Assembly: GCA_038757945.1 (NCBI GenBank)
Contig: JBCDGJ010000030.1
Location: 1-38,422, forward strand
DNA from: CALHVX01 sp038757945
GTDB lineage: Bacteria > Pseudomonadota > Gammaproteobacteria > Pseudomonadales > Azotimanducaceae
Length of the DNA: 38,422 nucleotides
Direction of reading: 5' to 3'
Part shown: one piece after another, positions 1 to 9,533 of the stretch
Position numbering within the stretch: position 1 is the first letter of the stretch
Layout: each line of letters begins with the position of its first letter
The notes under the pieces: generated by a model
The model's database searches: none
Seen by the model: the letters and a program-made list of their open reading frames with translations, nothing else
What the model was told of the DNA's origin: nothing
Translations under genes and position numbers: made by a program

Positions 1-80
1 ATACCTTCGCTTCATCTCACAACTAACCGCGCCGTCGCTAAAGAGGTAACGAGGTCACGCCTGGGCTGAACTCCGACGCT

Positions 81-106
81 CGAGCATCGAGCATCGAGCA
101 TCGAGC
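81..106. repeat. Short tandem repeat, 7-bp unit CGAGCAT, about 3.7 copies
   Basis: Three perfect copies of CGAGCAT (81-87, 88-94, 95-101) are followed by a partial copy CGAGC (102-106). The repeat is intergenic. Function is unknown; the most economical explanation is replication slippage. Confidence 0.9.
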
Positions 107-209
107 GACGGCAACCCGATGGTCCACAGGGCAGGAAGCGACGCGTGGGAACAAGTCAGCGCGATCTGCTTTGGAACCTCAGCCTGGGTCTCATCATTCC
201 ATAATTTAA

Positions 210-225
210 CATAATATTGATTATG
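210..225. promoter_or_regulatory. AT-rich palindrome, possible operator
   Basis: CATAAT and ATTATG form perfect 6-bp inverted arms around a 4-bp centre (ATTG) inside an AT-rich patch of otherwise GC-rich DNA. The shape suits a dimeric regulator site or a promoter-proximal element. It lies about 400 bp upstream of the lipoprotein start, and no regulator gene is in the window, so the assignment is only a suggestion. Confidence 0.25.
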
Positions 226-623
226 CGCAATTTCTTAGGGTTCGCTAAGTACCCAGCGTCCATGACTTTGATGATTCGAGCTCATCGCTCTGAACAGTCC
301 CAGCCACCAAACCAGCCTTACAGATTGTCCGACCTTGCTCGGAACTAGCCGGATCTGACTGGTCTGGTGCCGTAAACGTCGAACAATGCTGGCCAGCGTG
401 GCCCCGGATGCGCGAAACTCAAAGACTGTTGTTAGTCACCCGCATTCGTTTTCTCGGGAACGAATACGTTGTATGTGCGAGCACCGAATACTGAGTTTTC
501 ATCAGTTATACACGTACATGCGCCTGTAGCTTCAGCTCTCTCGCCGCAGCGGGCGTCGAGCATCCACCTCAGATCCCTCCCTGCCTCCCTGGTTTCATTG
601 GTGATTTTGTGCAGTAGCAAACA

Positions 624-3600
624 GTGCTCCGGCTATGGCTCCTTACCCTCTCTTCTGCCGTACTTAACGCCTGTGGCGGCAGTATCAGAGATAGCGATTT
701 ACCAATCCTGTTGGTGACCAGCACAACTGTTGCCGAGGGTGATTTAGAGAGCAAGCAGGTCAAGGTTACGCTCCGGCTGAGCGCTCCGCTCAGCGACTCT
801 GTTTCTGTTGACTATACCACTGAGGATGCATCCGCCGAGGCCGGGCTCGACTACGTCGCGACATCGGGCTCCGCTACGCTTGCGGCGGGCGCGACGCAGA
901 AGTCCATCGATCTTACGATTTTCGGAGACGATGCAGCCGAAGGCGACGAAACGTTCCTGGTGCGTTTCAGCAATGCCAGCAGCAACGTTCGCATGATCGG
1001 TGCATCGCTTGAGATCACCATCTATGACGACGACGATGCTGCAGCCGCTGCACTCAGCGTCGGCGACGCCACGGCGAGCGAGGCTGCAGGCGAACTGACG
1101 TACGTTGTGTCCCTTGACCGAGCAGCGGCAGGTCCGATTTCCGTGCAGTACAGCACTCAGGATGACAGTGCCCGTGCCGGCGACGACTATACGGCTGTCA
1201 GCGGAACGCTCGAATTCAGTACCGGAGACCGGGAGCAGACGGTCGTCGTACCGTTGCTTGATGACGTGCTGGATGAGGGTAGTGACCAGCTGCTGCTGCG
1301 GCTCAACGCCCCGGTTAATGCCACTATCGACGACGATACGGGCGTCGGCACGGTACAGGATGACGACCCCTCCCCCGGCCTGGCTCTGAATCGCGCTGCC
1401 GTGCAGGAAGGAGACGCCGGCGTCCAGTCTGTCGAGCTGGGCCTGACCCTGAATGCGCCGAGCGGTCGGGACATCGTGGTTGCCTACGGCAGCATCGCGA
1501 TTTCTGCTGAGGCGGGAACGGACTTCGATCTGCCAGCAGCGACGCTGACCCTGCCTGCAGGGGCCACCGATGCCTCTATTGTCGTCGACATCAACGGTGA
1601 CCTCGAAGTCGAGGGCGATGAGACCTTTCTGGTGCGCATCGAATCTGCGGGTAACGCGGAGCTGCTCAACGATACCGCCAGCGTCGTCATCGGCGGCGAT
1701 GACGCGCCAGCGTCGGGCGATCCGCGGCTCACTGCCACCGCGGTCACGGTGGTTGAAGGGAGCACCGGAGCGGTAACGCTTGCACTCGATAGCCCTGCGG
1801 TCGGCTCCGTCGCCGTTGAGTACACCCTGGTCAACGGCTCCGCCAGCAGCGGTTCGGACTTTTCGGCGGGATCAGGCACGGCAACTATCCCAGCGGGCGA
1901 CACGGTAACAACCATCGCCGTCGATGCCCTGCTGGATCAGATCGATGAACCAACGGAACGCTTCGCGCTGCAGCTTGGTCCTATTGCCGGACCCGCGGTG
2001 CTGGTGACCCGAACGGTTGTCGTCACGATCGAAGATGCGAACGAACCCCCTGCTCTGTCAATTGCCGATGCCAGCTTCACGGAGGGCGTGACGGGTGATG
2101 TCGTCGTCACTGCGAGCGGCGCAGCTGCAACCGCGATTACATTCGACTACCTGTCCTTCGAGGGGACCGCTGCATCGGGTATCGATTTCGAACCGGTAAC
2201 CGGAACCGGAACCATCAACGCCGGTGCAACGTCGACGACCATTCGGCTTGCGCTGCTCGATGATCCGGTCGACGAGGCCAACGAGACTTTTGCGGTCGAG
2301 ATCAGCAATGCAACCGGGGCTGCCATCGATGATTCGACGGCAGCAATCACGATTACCGATGATGATGCAGCGCCGACGCTGTCGATTGCCGACCTGACGG
2401 TGGAGGAAACCGCCGCCGTGGCTGCCTTCGCGGTATCGCTGTCCGCGCCAAGCGAGCAGTCGGTCACGGTTACCTACGCGCTGACCGATGGGACGGCCAC
2501 GGCAGGCAGCGACTTTCAGGACAGTTCGGCCACCCTCACCTTCCCGGCGGGAAGCACCGCTCAGGACGTGCTCATCTCGCTGCTGAACGACAGCACGGAC
2601 GAATCGAACGAAACCTTTACCCTCGTTCTGAGCAATCCCCAGAACGCAACGATTGCTGACGGTCGGGCGACGGCCACGATCATCGATGATGATGAGCCGC
2701 TGAGCCTGTCGATTGCGGATCTGTCGGTTACCGAGGGTGATTCCGGGGCGGTCGCCGCACGCTTTACCGTGGCGCTGTCTGGAACCAGCACGAGCCCGGT
2801 GCTCGTAGACTATGCAACCGCCGATGGCAGCGCCGTCGCCGGATCCGACTACGCGGCCGCCAGCGGCACCCTGTCGATTGCTGCGGGACAACGCAGCGGC
2901 CAGATCACGGTCGACGTGCTCGGCGATATCCTCGCCGAAGGTCTTGAGACCTTCACGCTCCGGCTGTCCAACGCGCAGGGGGCGACGTTGCAGGACGCGG
3001 AAGCAACCGGCCAGATCCAGGACAACGAAGGCACCGCTTCGCTCACTATCGCCGATGCTACCGCGGCCGAAGATTCCGGCGCCCTGAACTTCAACCTGTC
3101 GCTGGTCCCTGCGCAGGCGGCTGCGGTGACCCTGACTTACCGCGTGGTGGCTGGCAGCGCGACCACGGGTGTCGACTACACGGAACCTTCCGGCACCCTG
3201 ACGGTTCCGGCGCAGACCACGAATGCGGTGATCAGCGTCGCGATTATCGACGACACGACCAATGAAGGGACTGAAACAATTACCGTCGAGCTGCTGGATA
3301 CCGCAGGCATCGCGGCGGCCGACCCGGCGGCGACCGGTACGATTACTGACGACGACGGGCTGCCGCAGCTTGCGGTCAGCGATCTTGCGGTTGCAGAGAG
3401 TGCGGGCAGCGCCAGCATTGTCGTCAGCCTTGTGCCCGCCAGCGGACAGACTGCAACGGTGGTACTCGAGAGCAGCGACGGCTCCGCCACGGCCGGGCAG
3501 GACTATACGGCCATCGGTGCGACGACGCTGACCTTTGCTCCGGGAGAAACCAGCCGCACCGTTATCCTGTCCATTCTCGACGACGGGATGACCGAGGGTT

Positions 3601-6600
3601 CGGAAACAGTGACGCTGACCCTGCGCAACGCCGTGGGCGGAACCATCGTCACACCGACGGCGACGGTCACGATCAATGACGATGAAGGTGCTGCTGCGGT
3701 TTCGGTGGCGGACGCCACCGCGTCTGAAGCCGCGGGCGCGATGCGTTTTGCCGTGACCTTGAGCCCCTTGCGCGATGCCGACACCAGCCTGAGCTACAGC
3801 ACGAGCGCGGGGTCGGCTGCCGCGGGAAATGACTTTACCGCCAGCAGCGGGACGCTGACCATTCCCGCACAGGCCAGCTCCGGCGAAATCAGTGTTCCGC
3901 TGATCGACGACGTGCTCGATGAGGCAGATGAGACCTTCTCCGTTACCCTGTCCGCACCGCCTGGCGTCACCGTCAGCGGTGGCGCGGGTAACGGTACGAT
4001 CACCGATAACGATTCGGAACCGGTCGTGTCGCTAAGCGCCCTCAGCGTTGCGGAGAACGCCGGCACCGGTGCCGTACCGTTGAGCCTCAGCGCAGCCAGC
4101 GGGCGTTCGGTTACGGTCCGGGCGTCCTCCCAGAACGGAACGGCAACCGCCCGCCAGGACTATACAGCGGTCAGCAACCAGATCATCACTTTCCCCGCCG
4201 GCCAGACCAGCCGGACGCTTACCCACTCCGTGACCGATGATGCGCTGTTCGAAGGTGATGAAACCCTGTCGGTGGTCTTGACGGCCCCCGCTGGAGCGAC
4301 GCTCGGTACCGACACTGCGCTGGTGACCATTGCGGACAACGATAGTGAGCCGACGCTGAGCGCGGGGGACCTGTTGGTACCGGAAGGCAACGCCGGCTCA
4401 ACCGATGCGCTGGTCCCCGTATCCCTGAGTGCCGCCAGCACGGCGTCCGTCAGCGTCGACTACGCGAGTGCCAACGGCACGGCTTCTGCCGGGAGCGACT
4501 ACGCGGCGGCCAGCGGCACGCTGACCTTTGCTGCAGGTGAGACGCTGAAGTCCGTAGCCGTACCGGTGTGGGGCGACACCAGCGAAGAAGACGACCAGAC
4601 CTTTTCCCTGACGCTGAGCAATCCCAGAGGTGCCACGATTGCCGATGCGACGGCGACAATCACCATCAGCGACGACGATGGCGCGAGCGGAATCGGCCTG
4701 ACCACCAGGCCATCTAATACGAGCTGTGTGGTCCCCGCACGTACGGTCGTTCCTGGTGCGATTGGCCTGGTGGGTGCCTTCCCTGCACTGCCCAACCTGG
4801 TAGCGCCGATGAAGCTGGCGCAGCCACCGAACGATTCATCAGACTGGTACGTGCTGATCCGCAGCGGCGAGATCAGACGGTTCGCTAACGCCGCGGGCGC
4901 CGATTCCACGGAGCTGTACCTGTCGATACCCGTGACGGCGGCTGGCGAAGGCGGGCTCCTGGGTGCTGCGCCGCATCCGGATTGGCCGACCCGTAAGGAA
5001 ATCTTCGTTTCCTACTACACCGAACTGTCCGGACCTTCGAAGACGCGCCTCTCGCGGTTGCGGATGACCAGTGATGCCACGCTCCCGGCAACCTATACCG
5101 AGGAGGTTCTGGTCGAGATTGAGCAGCCGGCGCGGAACCACAACGGCGGTGACGTTCTGGTGGGGCCGGATCGCCTCCTCTACTGGTCAAGCGGTGATGG
5201 CGGCGGTGCCAACGACCTCGCCGGAAACGCTCAGAACACCAGCAACCTGCTGGGCAACATCCTGCGCATCGAAGCCATCGACGTTGCGTATCCCTCGCCG
5301 GGCTACAACATTCCCGTCGGCAATCCGTTTCGCGGCAACGCCAAGTGCGGGGCCAGTGCGAACGCGAGCGCCTGTCCGGAGATCTATGCCTATGGGCTGC
5401 GCAACCCGTGGCGCATGAGCTACGACACGACGACCAGTCGTCTCTGGGCCGGCGATGTCGGGCAGAACCACCATGAAGAGATCGACATCATCGTTGCCGG
5501 CGGCAACTACGGTTGGAAAGACTGCGAAGGTGGCTTCGTACGCGGCAGCTACTCTACGGCCTGCTCGAACCCGGCATTCGAGCCGCCCGTGATCGACTAC
5601 TCGCACCAGTCCGGATCGCGTTCAGTGACCGGTGGCTTCGTCTATCGCGGTTCTGCTGCACCGTCGCTTACGGGCAAGTACATCTATGCCGACTACCTGA
5701 CCGGGCAGATCTGGGCGCTGACCGATACCGGTGGCGGTACTTTCAGCAACGAGCTGCTGGTCAACAGCGGCCTCGACATCCACAGCTTCTCGCAGGGCAA
5801 CGACGGCGAGGTCTACGTGCTCGAGTTCAGCTTCGGTGCCCGGATTTATCGCTTCAGCGAGAGCGGCGGAACGCTGAACGACAATGTGGCGAACAGTCTG
5901 GTCGACACCGGCTGTGCCGATCCTGTAGATCCAACGCAACCATCAGCTGGCTTGACTCCTTACCGGCCGGTTGCCCCTTTCTGGTCCGATAACGCCGAAA
6001 AGGGTCGCTGGATTGGTGTGCCGGACGGCAAGACGGTCGCCGTTACCGGAAACGATGATTTCTCGTTTCCCACCGGTTCCGTCATCAGGAAGGACTTCGT
6101 ACTTGGCGGTCAGCTGATAGAGACGCGCCTGCTGATGCGTCATCCGGACGGCGACTGGCAGGGCTACAGCTACGAGTGGAACCTGGCGCAGACCGAAGCA
6201 ATCAGGAACGATGCGGGTTCAACCCGGTCGGTCAACGGTCAGACCTGGATCTACCCGAGTCAGGCCGAGTGTTTCATCTGCCATACGGATGCGTCGGGTA
6301 TCGTGCTCGGACCGGAAGTGGCGCAGCTCAATTCCGACCTGCTCTATCCGTCGTCGGGCGTTACCGACAACCAGCTAGAGGTGTACAACCACATCGATCT
6401 CTTGACCGTCGATGTGCCGGAGCCGGTAAGTGCTCTGCCCGCACTGGTGGATCCCTTTGATTCCGGCGAGTCGCTCGAGGCACGGGCTCGTGCGTACCTG
6501 CACACGAACTGCGCAAGCTGTCACGTGACCGGCGGTGGTACTCCGGTAGATCTGAACCTCGACTATCGGGTGCCGCTGTCCGCTACGCAGACCTGCGACG

Positions 6601-6797
6601 TCGTTCCGCAGAACGGGACGCTTGGTATCAGCAACGCGCGACTGAGCGCACCCGGAGATGCCGCCCGTTCCGTGCTCGTGGCACGCGTCAACCGCCGCGA
6701 TGGTTCAGCAATGCCGCCGATCGGTTCGACGGTCATCGATACGGACGGTGTGCAGTTGCTGACCGACTGGATCAACAGCCTCAGCAGCTGTCCCTAG
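624..6797 (+). CDS. Calx-beta repeat lipoprotein with PQQ-type sugar dehydrogenase and diheme cytochrome c regions
   Basis: Start is GTG at 624, because an in-frame TAG lies at 615-617; there is no strong Shine-Dalgarno. Residues 1-17 form a lipoprotein signal with lipobox LNAC (Cys17). Residues about 25-1350 hold 12 Calx-beta-like repeats of about 100 residues, each opening with a 'xLSIADxxVxEG'-like strand and closing with an acidic 'ITDDD' turn typical of Ca2+ binding. Residues about 1365-1760 resemble the soluble glucose/sorbosone dehydrogenase (PQQ, six-bladed propeller) fold, with an HNGGDVLVGPDRLLY motif and RNPWR. The C-terminus has two CxxCH heme motifs (Cys1883-His1887 and Cys1963-His1967) in a region recalling the SO2930-type diheme cytochromes. 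Inferred role: a cell-envelope anchored oxidoreductase passing electrons from a sugar or alcohol to heme. The gene overlaps the convergent acyl ligase gene by 17 bp. Domain calls are firm; substrate is unknown. Confidence 0.9.
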   Translation: MLRLWLLTLSSAVLNACGGSIRDSDLPILLVTSTTVAEGDLESKQVKVTLRLSAPLSDSVSVDYTTEDASAEAGLDYVATSGSATLAAGATQKSIDLTIFGDDAAEGDETFLVRFSNASSNVRMIGASLEITIYDDDDAAAAALSVGDATASEAAGELTYVVSLDRAAAGPISVQYSTQDDSARAGDDYTAVSGTLEFSTGDREQTVVVPLLDDVLDEGSDQLLLRLNAPVNATIDDDTGVGTVQDDDPSPGLALNRAAVQEGDAGVQSVELGLTLNAPSGRDIVVAYGSIAISAEAGTDFDLPAATLTLPAGATDASIVVDINGDLEVEGDETFLVRIESAGNAELLNDTASVVIGGDDAPASGDPRLTATAVTVVEGSTGAVTLALDSPAVGSVAVEYTLVNGSASSGSDFSAGSGTATIPAGDTVTTIAVDALLDQIDEPTERFALQLGPIAGPAVLVTRTVVVTIEDANEPPALSIADASFTEGVTGDVVVTASGAAATAITFDYLSFEGTAASGIDFEPVTGTGTINAGATSTTIRLALLDDPVDEANETFAVEISNATGAAIDDSTAAITITDDDAAPTLSIADLTVEETAAVAAFAVSLSAPSEQSVTVTYALTDGTATAGSDFQDSSATLTFPAGSTAQDVLISLLNDSTDESNETFTLVLSNPQNATIADGRATATIIDDDEPLSLSIADLSVTEGDSGAVAARFTVALSGTSTSPVLVDYATADGSAVAGSDYAAASGTLSIAAGQRSGQITVDVLGDILAEGLETFTLRLSNAQGATLQDAEATGQIQDNEGTASLTIADATAAEDSGALNFNLSLVPAQAAAVTLTYRVVAGSATTGVDYTEPSGTLTVPAQTTNAVISVAIIDDTTNEGTETITVELLDTAGIAAADPAATGTITDDDGLPQLAVSDLAVAESAGSASIVVSLVPASGQTATVVLESSDGSATAGQDYTAIGATTLTFAPGETSRTVILSILDDGMTEGSETVTLTLRNAVGGTIVTPTATVTINDDEGAAAVSVADATASEAAGAMRFAVTLSPLRDADTSLSYSTSAGSAAAGNDFTASSGTLTIPAQASSGEISVPLIDDVLDEADETFSVTLSAPPGVTVSGGAGNGTITDNDSEPVVSLSALSVAENAGTGAVPLSLSAASGRSVTVRASSQNGTATARQDYTAVSNQIITFPAGQTSRTLTHSVTDDALFEGDETLSVVLTAPAGATLGTDTALVTIADNDSEPTLSAGDLLVPEGNAGSTDALVPVSLSAASTASVSVDYASANGTASAGSDYAAASGTLTFAAGETLKSVAVPVWGDTSEEDDQTFSLTLSNPRGATIADATATITISDDDGASGIGLTTRPSNTSCVVPARTVVPGAIGLVGAFPALPNLVAPMKLAQPPNDSSDWYVLIRSGEIRRFANAAGADSTELYLSIPVTAAGEGGLLGAAPHPDWPTRKEIFVSYYTELSGPSKTRLSRLRMTSDATLPATYTEEVLVEIEQPARNHNGGDVLVGPDRLLYWSSGDGGGANDLAGNAQNTSNLLGNILRIEAIDVAYPSPGYNIPVGNPFRGNAKCGASANASACPEIYAYGLRNPWRMSYDTTTSRLWAGDVGQNHHEEIDIIVAGGNYGWKDCEGGFVRGSYSTACSNPAFEPPVIDYSHQSGSRSVTGGFVYRGSAAPSLTGKYIYADYLTGQIWALTDTGGGTFSNELLVNSGLDIHSFSQGNDGEVYVLEFSFGARIYRFSESGGTLNDNVANSLVDTGCADPVDPTQPSAGLTPYRPVAPFWSDNAEKGRWIGVPDGKTVAVTGNDDFSFPTGSVIRKDFVLGGQLIETRLLMRHPDGDWQGYSYEWNLAQTEAIRNDAGSTRSVNGQTWIYPSQAECFICHTDASGIVLGPEVAQLNSDLLYPSSGVTDNQLEVYNHIDLLTVDVPEPVSALPALVDPFDSGESLEARARAYLHTNCASCHVTGGGTPVDLNLDYRVPLSATQTCDVVPQNGTLGISNARLSAPGDAARSVLVARVNRRDGSAMPPIGSTVIDTDGVQLLTDWINSLSSCP

Positions 6798-8337
6798 CGG
6801 CAATCTGGTCGGCAACGATGCCGGCCAGCGCCGTGCGCTTGAGCTTGCCGGATTCGGTCTGCGGCCACTCGGCCACGAAGCGCACGTCCTGCGGCATTTT
6901 GAACAGCGGCAGCTGTGCCTTGCACTGGCGCAGCAGCCGCTGGCGCAGGGCGCGCTGTTCCTGCTCCGCTGCGGCCTGCGGCCAGTGTACGGCTAACTGA
7001 ATCCGCTCCCCCAGCACCGCGTCGGGGGTGCCTACGGCGGCCAACCGGAGGCCTGGCGCGGCCTGCTGAGCCGCTTCTTCAATTTCTGCAGGCGCAATAC
7101 GGTGGGCCCCGCTCTTGATCATTTCGCGGCGCCGGCCGGTGACGTACAGATCCCCGTCCTCGTCCTGGTAACCCAGATCGCCGGTCCGCAGCCAGCCGTC
7201 GGCGGTGAGCGTTGCGGCCGTGGATTCCGGCTGCTGCCAGTAACCAAGCATGATCGACGGTCCTCGAGCGACGATTTCCCCGACTGCTCCAGCACTGAGC
7301 GGTTGGTCCTGCTCGTTCCAGACCGCGATCGCCGTGTCGGCAATGGCACGACCTACGGAACCCGGCTTGCTGGCGAGCAGTTCCGGCGGCAGGAACGTGA
7401 GCCTCGAGGTGGCCTCGGTTTGCCCGTACATGGCATAGATCGATACCGACGGGCCGAGTACCGCCCGAAGCTCGGCAAGCCGATCGGCGGCCATCCGGCT
7501 CCCCGCCTGAGTCACGTACCGCAGCCTCGAAAGATCGGTCTTCTGCAGCGCCCCTGAGTCGAGCAGCAGCACGTAGGTTGCGGCGACGGCGGAAAACCCC
7601 GTTGCCCGTGATCTTGTCAGCGCCTCGGCCAAGCGAGCCGGGAAGCTGGCCTGTGCTTCCAGCACCAGCGTTGCTCCAGCAACCAGGTGACTGTCGAGCA
7701 TTGAGTTGCCGTAGGCGTAAGTAAACGGTAGCTGACACAGGCCCCGATCTGCCGGCGTCAACTCGAGGTAGTCGGCAATCGCACGCGCATTGCTGGCCAG
7801 ATTGTGATGGCTGAGCTGGACGGCCTTCGGGGCGCCGGTGGTACCGGAGGTATAGACCAGCCGGGCCAGTTGGTTTGAGGCCACTGCTGTGGGCGCGAGC
7901 GTGGCGCTGCGCCCTGCAAAGACAGCCTCTGCGGACGTGACTGCAGCAAGGCCAGCGAGCACCTCGCGGTCTTCTGTCGAGCACCGCCACTCGCGGGAGT
8001 GAATGAACAGCTGCGGCCGGCAGTCGCGCAGAGCCGCCGCTACCGCCGGTAGTCTGGCCTCGGCGTGTAAGGGCACGACCACCCGCCCTGTCAGGTAACA
8101 GGCATAAGCGATGGCAATGAGGTCCGCGCCGTTGGGGAGCTGCAGCGCAACACGATCACCGACGTCGCTCGACTCCTGCAAGAACGTGGCACATCTGCCT
8201 ACCGCCTCCCAAAGCCCTGCATAGGTGACCGGACCTTCTGCGGATTCGCAGGCGATGCAATCCGGGACGGCGCCAGCGTGGTGCGCCAGCGTCCAGGCGA
8301 GCGACTTCACGGTTGGTCGAGCTGCTTGGAGTGTCAT
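6781..8337 (-). CDS. AMP-forming acyl-CoA/acyl-ACP ligase
   Basis: This 518-aa protein is a full-length member of the ANL (acyl/aryl-CoA synthetase) family. It carries the P-loop YTSGTTGAPKAV, the YGQTEA motif, the GWLRTGD hinge motif and the C-terminal ESGKLKR segment with the catalytic lysine. It should activate a carboxylic acid as an acyl-adenylate and transfer it to CoA or to a carrier protein. It resembles the acyl ligases found in exosortase-A-associated polysaccharide loci, which fits the neighbouring hydrolases and amidotransferase. It is divergent from the KASIII gene at 8490 and convergent with the Calx-beta gene, overlapping it by 17 bp. Start is ATG at 8337; the ribosome site is weak. 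There is no fused carrier domain, so the ACP at 9534 or 18446 is a candidate partner (inference). Confidence 0.88.
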   Translation of the reverse strand: MTLQAARPTVKSLAWTLAHHAGAVPDCIACESAEGPVTYAGLWEAVGRCATFLQESSDVGDRVALQLPNGADLIAIAYACYLTGRVVVPLHAEARLPAVAAALRDCRPQLFIHSREWRCSTEDREVLAGLAAVTSAEAVFAGRSATLAPTAVASNQLARLVYTSGTTGAPKAVQLSHHNLASNARAIADYLELTPADRGLCQLPFTYAYGNSMLDSHLVAGATLVLEAQASFPARLAEALTRSRATGFSAVAATYVLLLDSGALQKTDLSRLRYVTQAGSRMAADRLAELRAVLGPSVSIYAMYGQTEATSRLTFLPPELLASKPGSVGRAIADTAIAVWNEQDQPLSAGAVGEIVARGPSIMLGYWQQPESTAATLTADGWLRTGDLGYQDEDGDLYVTGRRREMIKSGAHRIAPAEIEEAAQQAAPGLRLAAVGTPDAVLGERIQLAVHWPQAAAEQEQRALRQRLLRQCKAQLPLFKMPQDVRFVAEWPQTESGKLKRTALAGIVADQIAARDSC

Positions 8338-8489
8338 GGAATGCTCAGTTTACGAGCCACAGACCACGTATGATCGAGCGGAATCGCGGCAGGTTTCAGG
8401 TGCAAGATTACATTGCGCTCACTGATCCTGCCTGAGAACCCGTTTACTTTGGTGGAATCTGGGGTGGCTGAGATACAGGACGAAAAGGG
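8338..8489. promoter_or_regulatory. Divergent intergenic region between acyl ligase and KASIII genes
   Basis: This 152-bp spacer must hold the start signals for the minus-strand ligase and probably for the plus-strand KASIII-ACP-VanZ genes. I see no strong sigma-70 pair on either strand. AGGA at 8477-8480, 9 nt before the ATG at 8490, is a plausible ribosome binding site for KASIII. Confidence 0.4.
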
Positions 8490-9512
8490 ATGAGTCGCTG
8501 TCGTATCGAGGGTGCTCGAATCGCGGGTATTGCGACCTGTGTGCCCCGGCAGCGCATCGAGAACGCCGCGCTCGCGGCCGATGGCTTCACGCCGACGGAG
8601 ATTCGCAAAGTCTCCGCGATGGCCGGTATCAAGGCGCGCCATGTGGTGGACCCCAGTGTCTGCGCCACCGATCTCTGCTGTCAGGCCGCGGAACAGCTGC
8701 TCGAGACGATGTCGATCGAGCGCTCGACGATCGATGCGCTGATCCTGGTGACGCAATCGCCCGATTACTTCTTACCCTCGTCGAGCTGCCTGGTGCACGA
8801 ACGCCTGGGTCTGCCGGACAGCGTAGCTGCCTTCGACGTGGGGTTGGGCTGTTCGGGATACCCCTACGGGCTCTATCTTGCAGCTACCATGCTGAAGGGA
8901 AGCGGGTTCCGCAGGATCCTGCTGCTGCACGGGGAGACCCCCAGCCGGTTCCCGAGCATCGACGACCGAGCGACCCGGCTGCTGTTTGGTGACGCAGGCT
9001 CAGCCACGCTGATCGAGGCGGACGACGCGTCCGGCAGCGGCAGCTACGTGCTGCATACCGACGGTAGCGGTGCGGATGATCTCATTATCCGTGGCGGCGG
9101 GTTCCGTGATCCGCAACCGGCTGACTCCAGGGATCTGCACGTGCACATGGACGGGCAGGCAATCTTCAACTTTACCCTGAAGCGGGTGCCCCCGCTGATC
9201 GACTCGACGCTCGATCTGCACGGGCTGACCGCCAGCGATGTTGATTTCTACGTTTTTCATCAGTCGAACCAGTTCATCATGCGCCACCTGATGAAAAAAT
9301 GTGGACTCGAGGCCGGACAGGTGCCGCTGTGCCTGGAAGAATTCGGGAATACCGGCGGTGCATCTGTGCCGCTCGCGGTGACGCAGTGTCTGGGCGAATC
9401 CCTCGACGATGAACCCCGTAAGCTCATGTTTCTTGGTTATGGAGTGGGACTCTCGTGGGCATCAGCGCTGCTTGAAGTCAGTGCGCCAACGCTCTGCCAC
9501 AGCGAAGTGTAA
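8490..9512 (+). CDS. 3-oxoacyl-ACP synthase III (KASIII, FabH-like), copy 1
   Basis: The 340-aa protein has the complete KASIII catalytic triad: Cys121 in GLGCSGYPYG, His257 in VFHQSN and Asn287 in FGNTGGASVPL. Members condense an acyl-CoA or acyl-ACP starter with malonyl-ACP, or make related acyl transfers. The gene is followed by an ACP gene 21 bp downstream, which is the expected partner. A clear paralog with the same LGCSGYPYG active-site motif is encoded on the opposite strand at 16177-17208. By eye the two share roughly half of their residues. Since housekeeping FabH is normally encoded in the fab cluster, these copies are probably dedicated to the pathway here. Starter specificity cannot be read from the sequence. 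Confidence 0.92.
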   Translation: MSRCRIEGARIAGIATCVPRQRIENAALAADGFTPTEIRKVSAMAGIKARHVVDPSVCATDLCCQAAEQLLETMSIERSTIDALILVTQSPDYFLPSSSCLVHERLGLPDSVAAFDVGLGCSGYPYGLYLAATMLKGSGFRRILLLHGETPSRFPSIDDRATRLLFGDAGSATLIEADDASGSGSYVLHTDGSGADDLIIRGGGFRDPQPADSRDLHVHMDGQAIFNFTLKRVPPLIDSTLDLHGLTASDVDFYVFHQSNQFIMRHLMKKCGLEAGQVPLCLEEFGNTGGASVPLAVTQCLGESLDDEPRKLMFLGYGVGLSWASALLEVSAPTLCHSEV

Positions 9513-9518
9513 TTGCCG

Positions 9519-9526
9519 AAGGAGGT
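9519..9526 (+). promoter_or_regulatory. Strong Shine-Dalgarno deciding the ACP start
   Basis: AAGGAGGT lies 7 nt before ATG 9534. This makes ATG 9534 the start rather than the in-frame TTG at 9513, which abuts the KASIII stop. Confidence 0.85.
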
Positions 9527-9533
9527 ATTGTTG

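Larger units (their letters stand above)
1..623. other. Non-coding region upstream of the Calx-beta lipoprotein gene
   Basis: No convincing gene is visible. Short open frames at about 432-620 (minus) and 469-717 (plus) have no recognisable domain and no good ribosome binding site. The segment at about 192-235 is clearly richer in A and T than the rest of the window and contains a palindrome, annotated separately. A tandem heptamer lies at 81-106. Any promoter for the lipoprotein gene should lie here, but I cannot assign a convincing -35/-10 pair. The left window edge cuts into unknown context. Confidence 0.6.

Noticed and set aside
432..620. 62-codon minus-strand frame (and the plus-strand 469-717 frame)
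   Set aside because: No motif, no ribosome site; the plus-strand frame overlaps the start of the lipoprotein gene in a different frame.
700..4690. Possible CRISPR or DNA repeat array
   Set aside because: The repetition is at protein level (Calx-beta units of about 100 residues in one open frame); the nucleotide copies diverge and there are no uniform short repeats with spacers.
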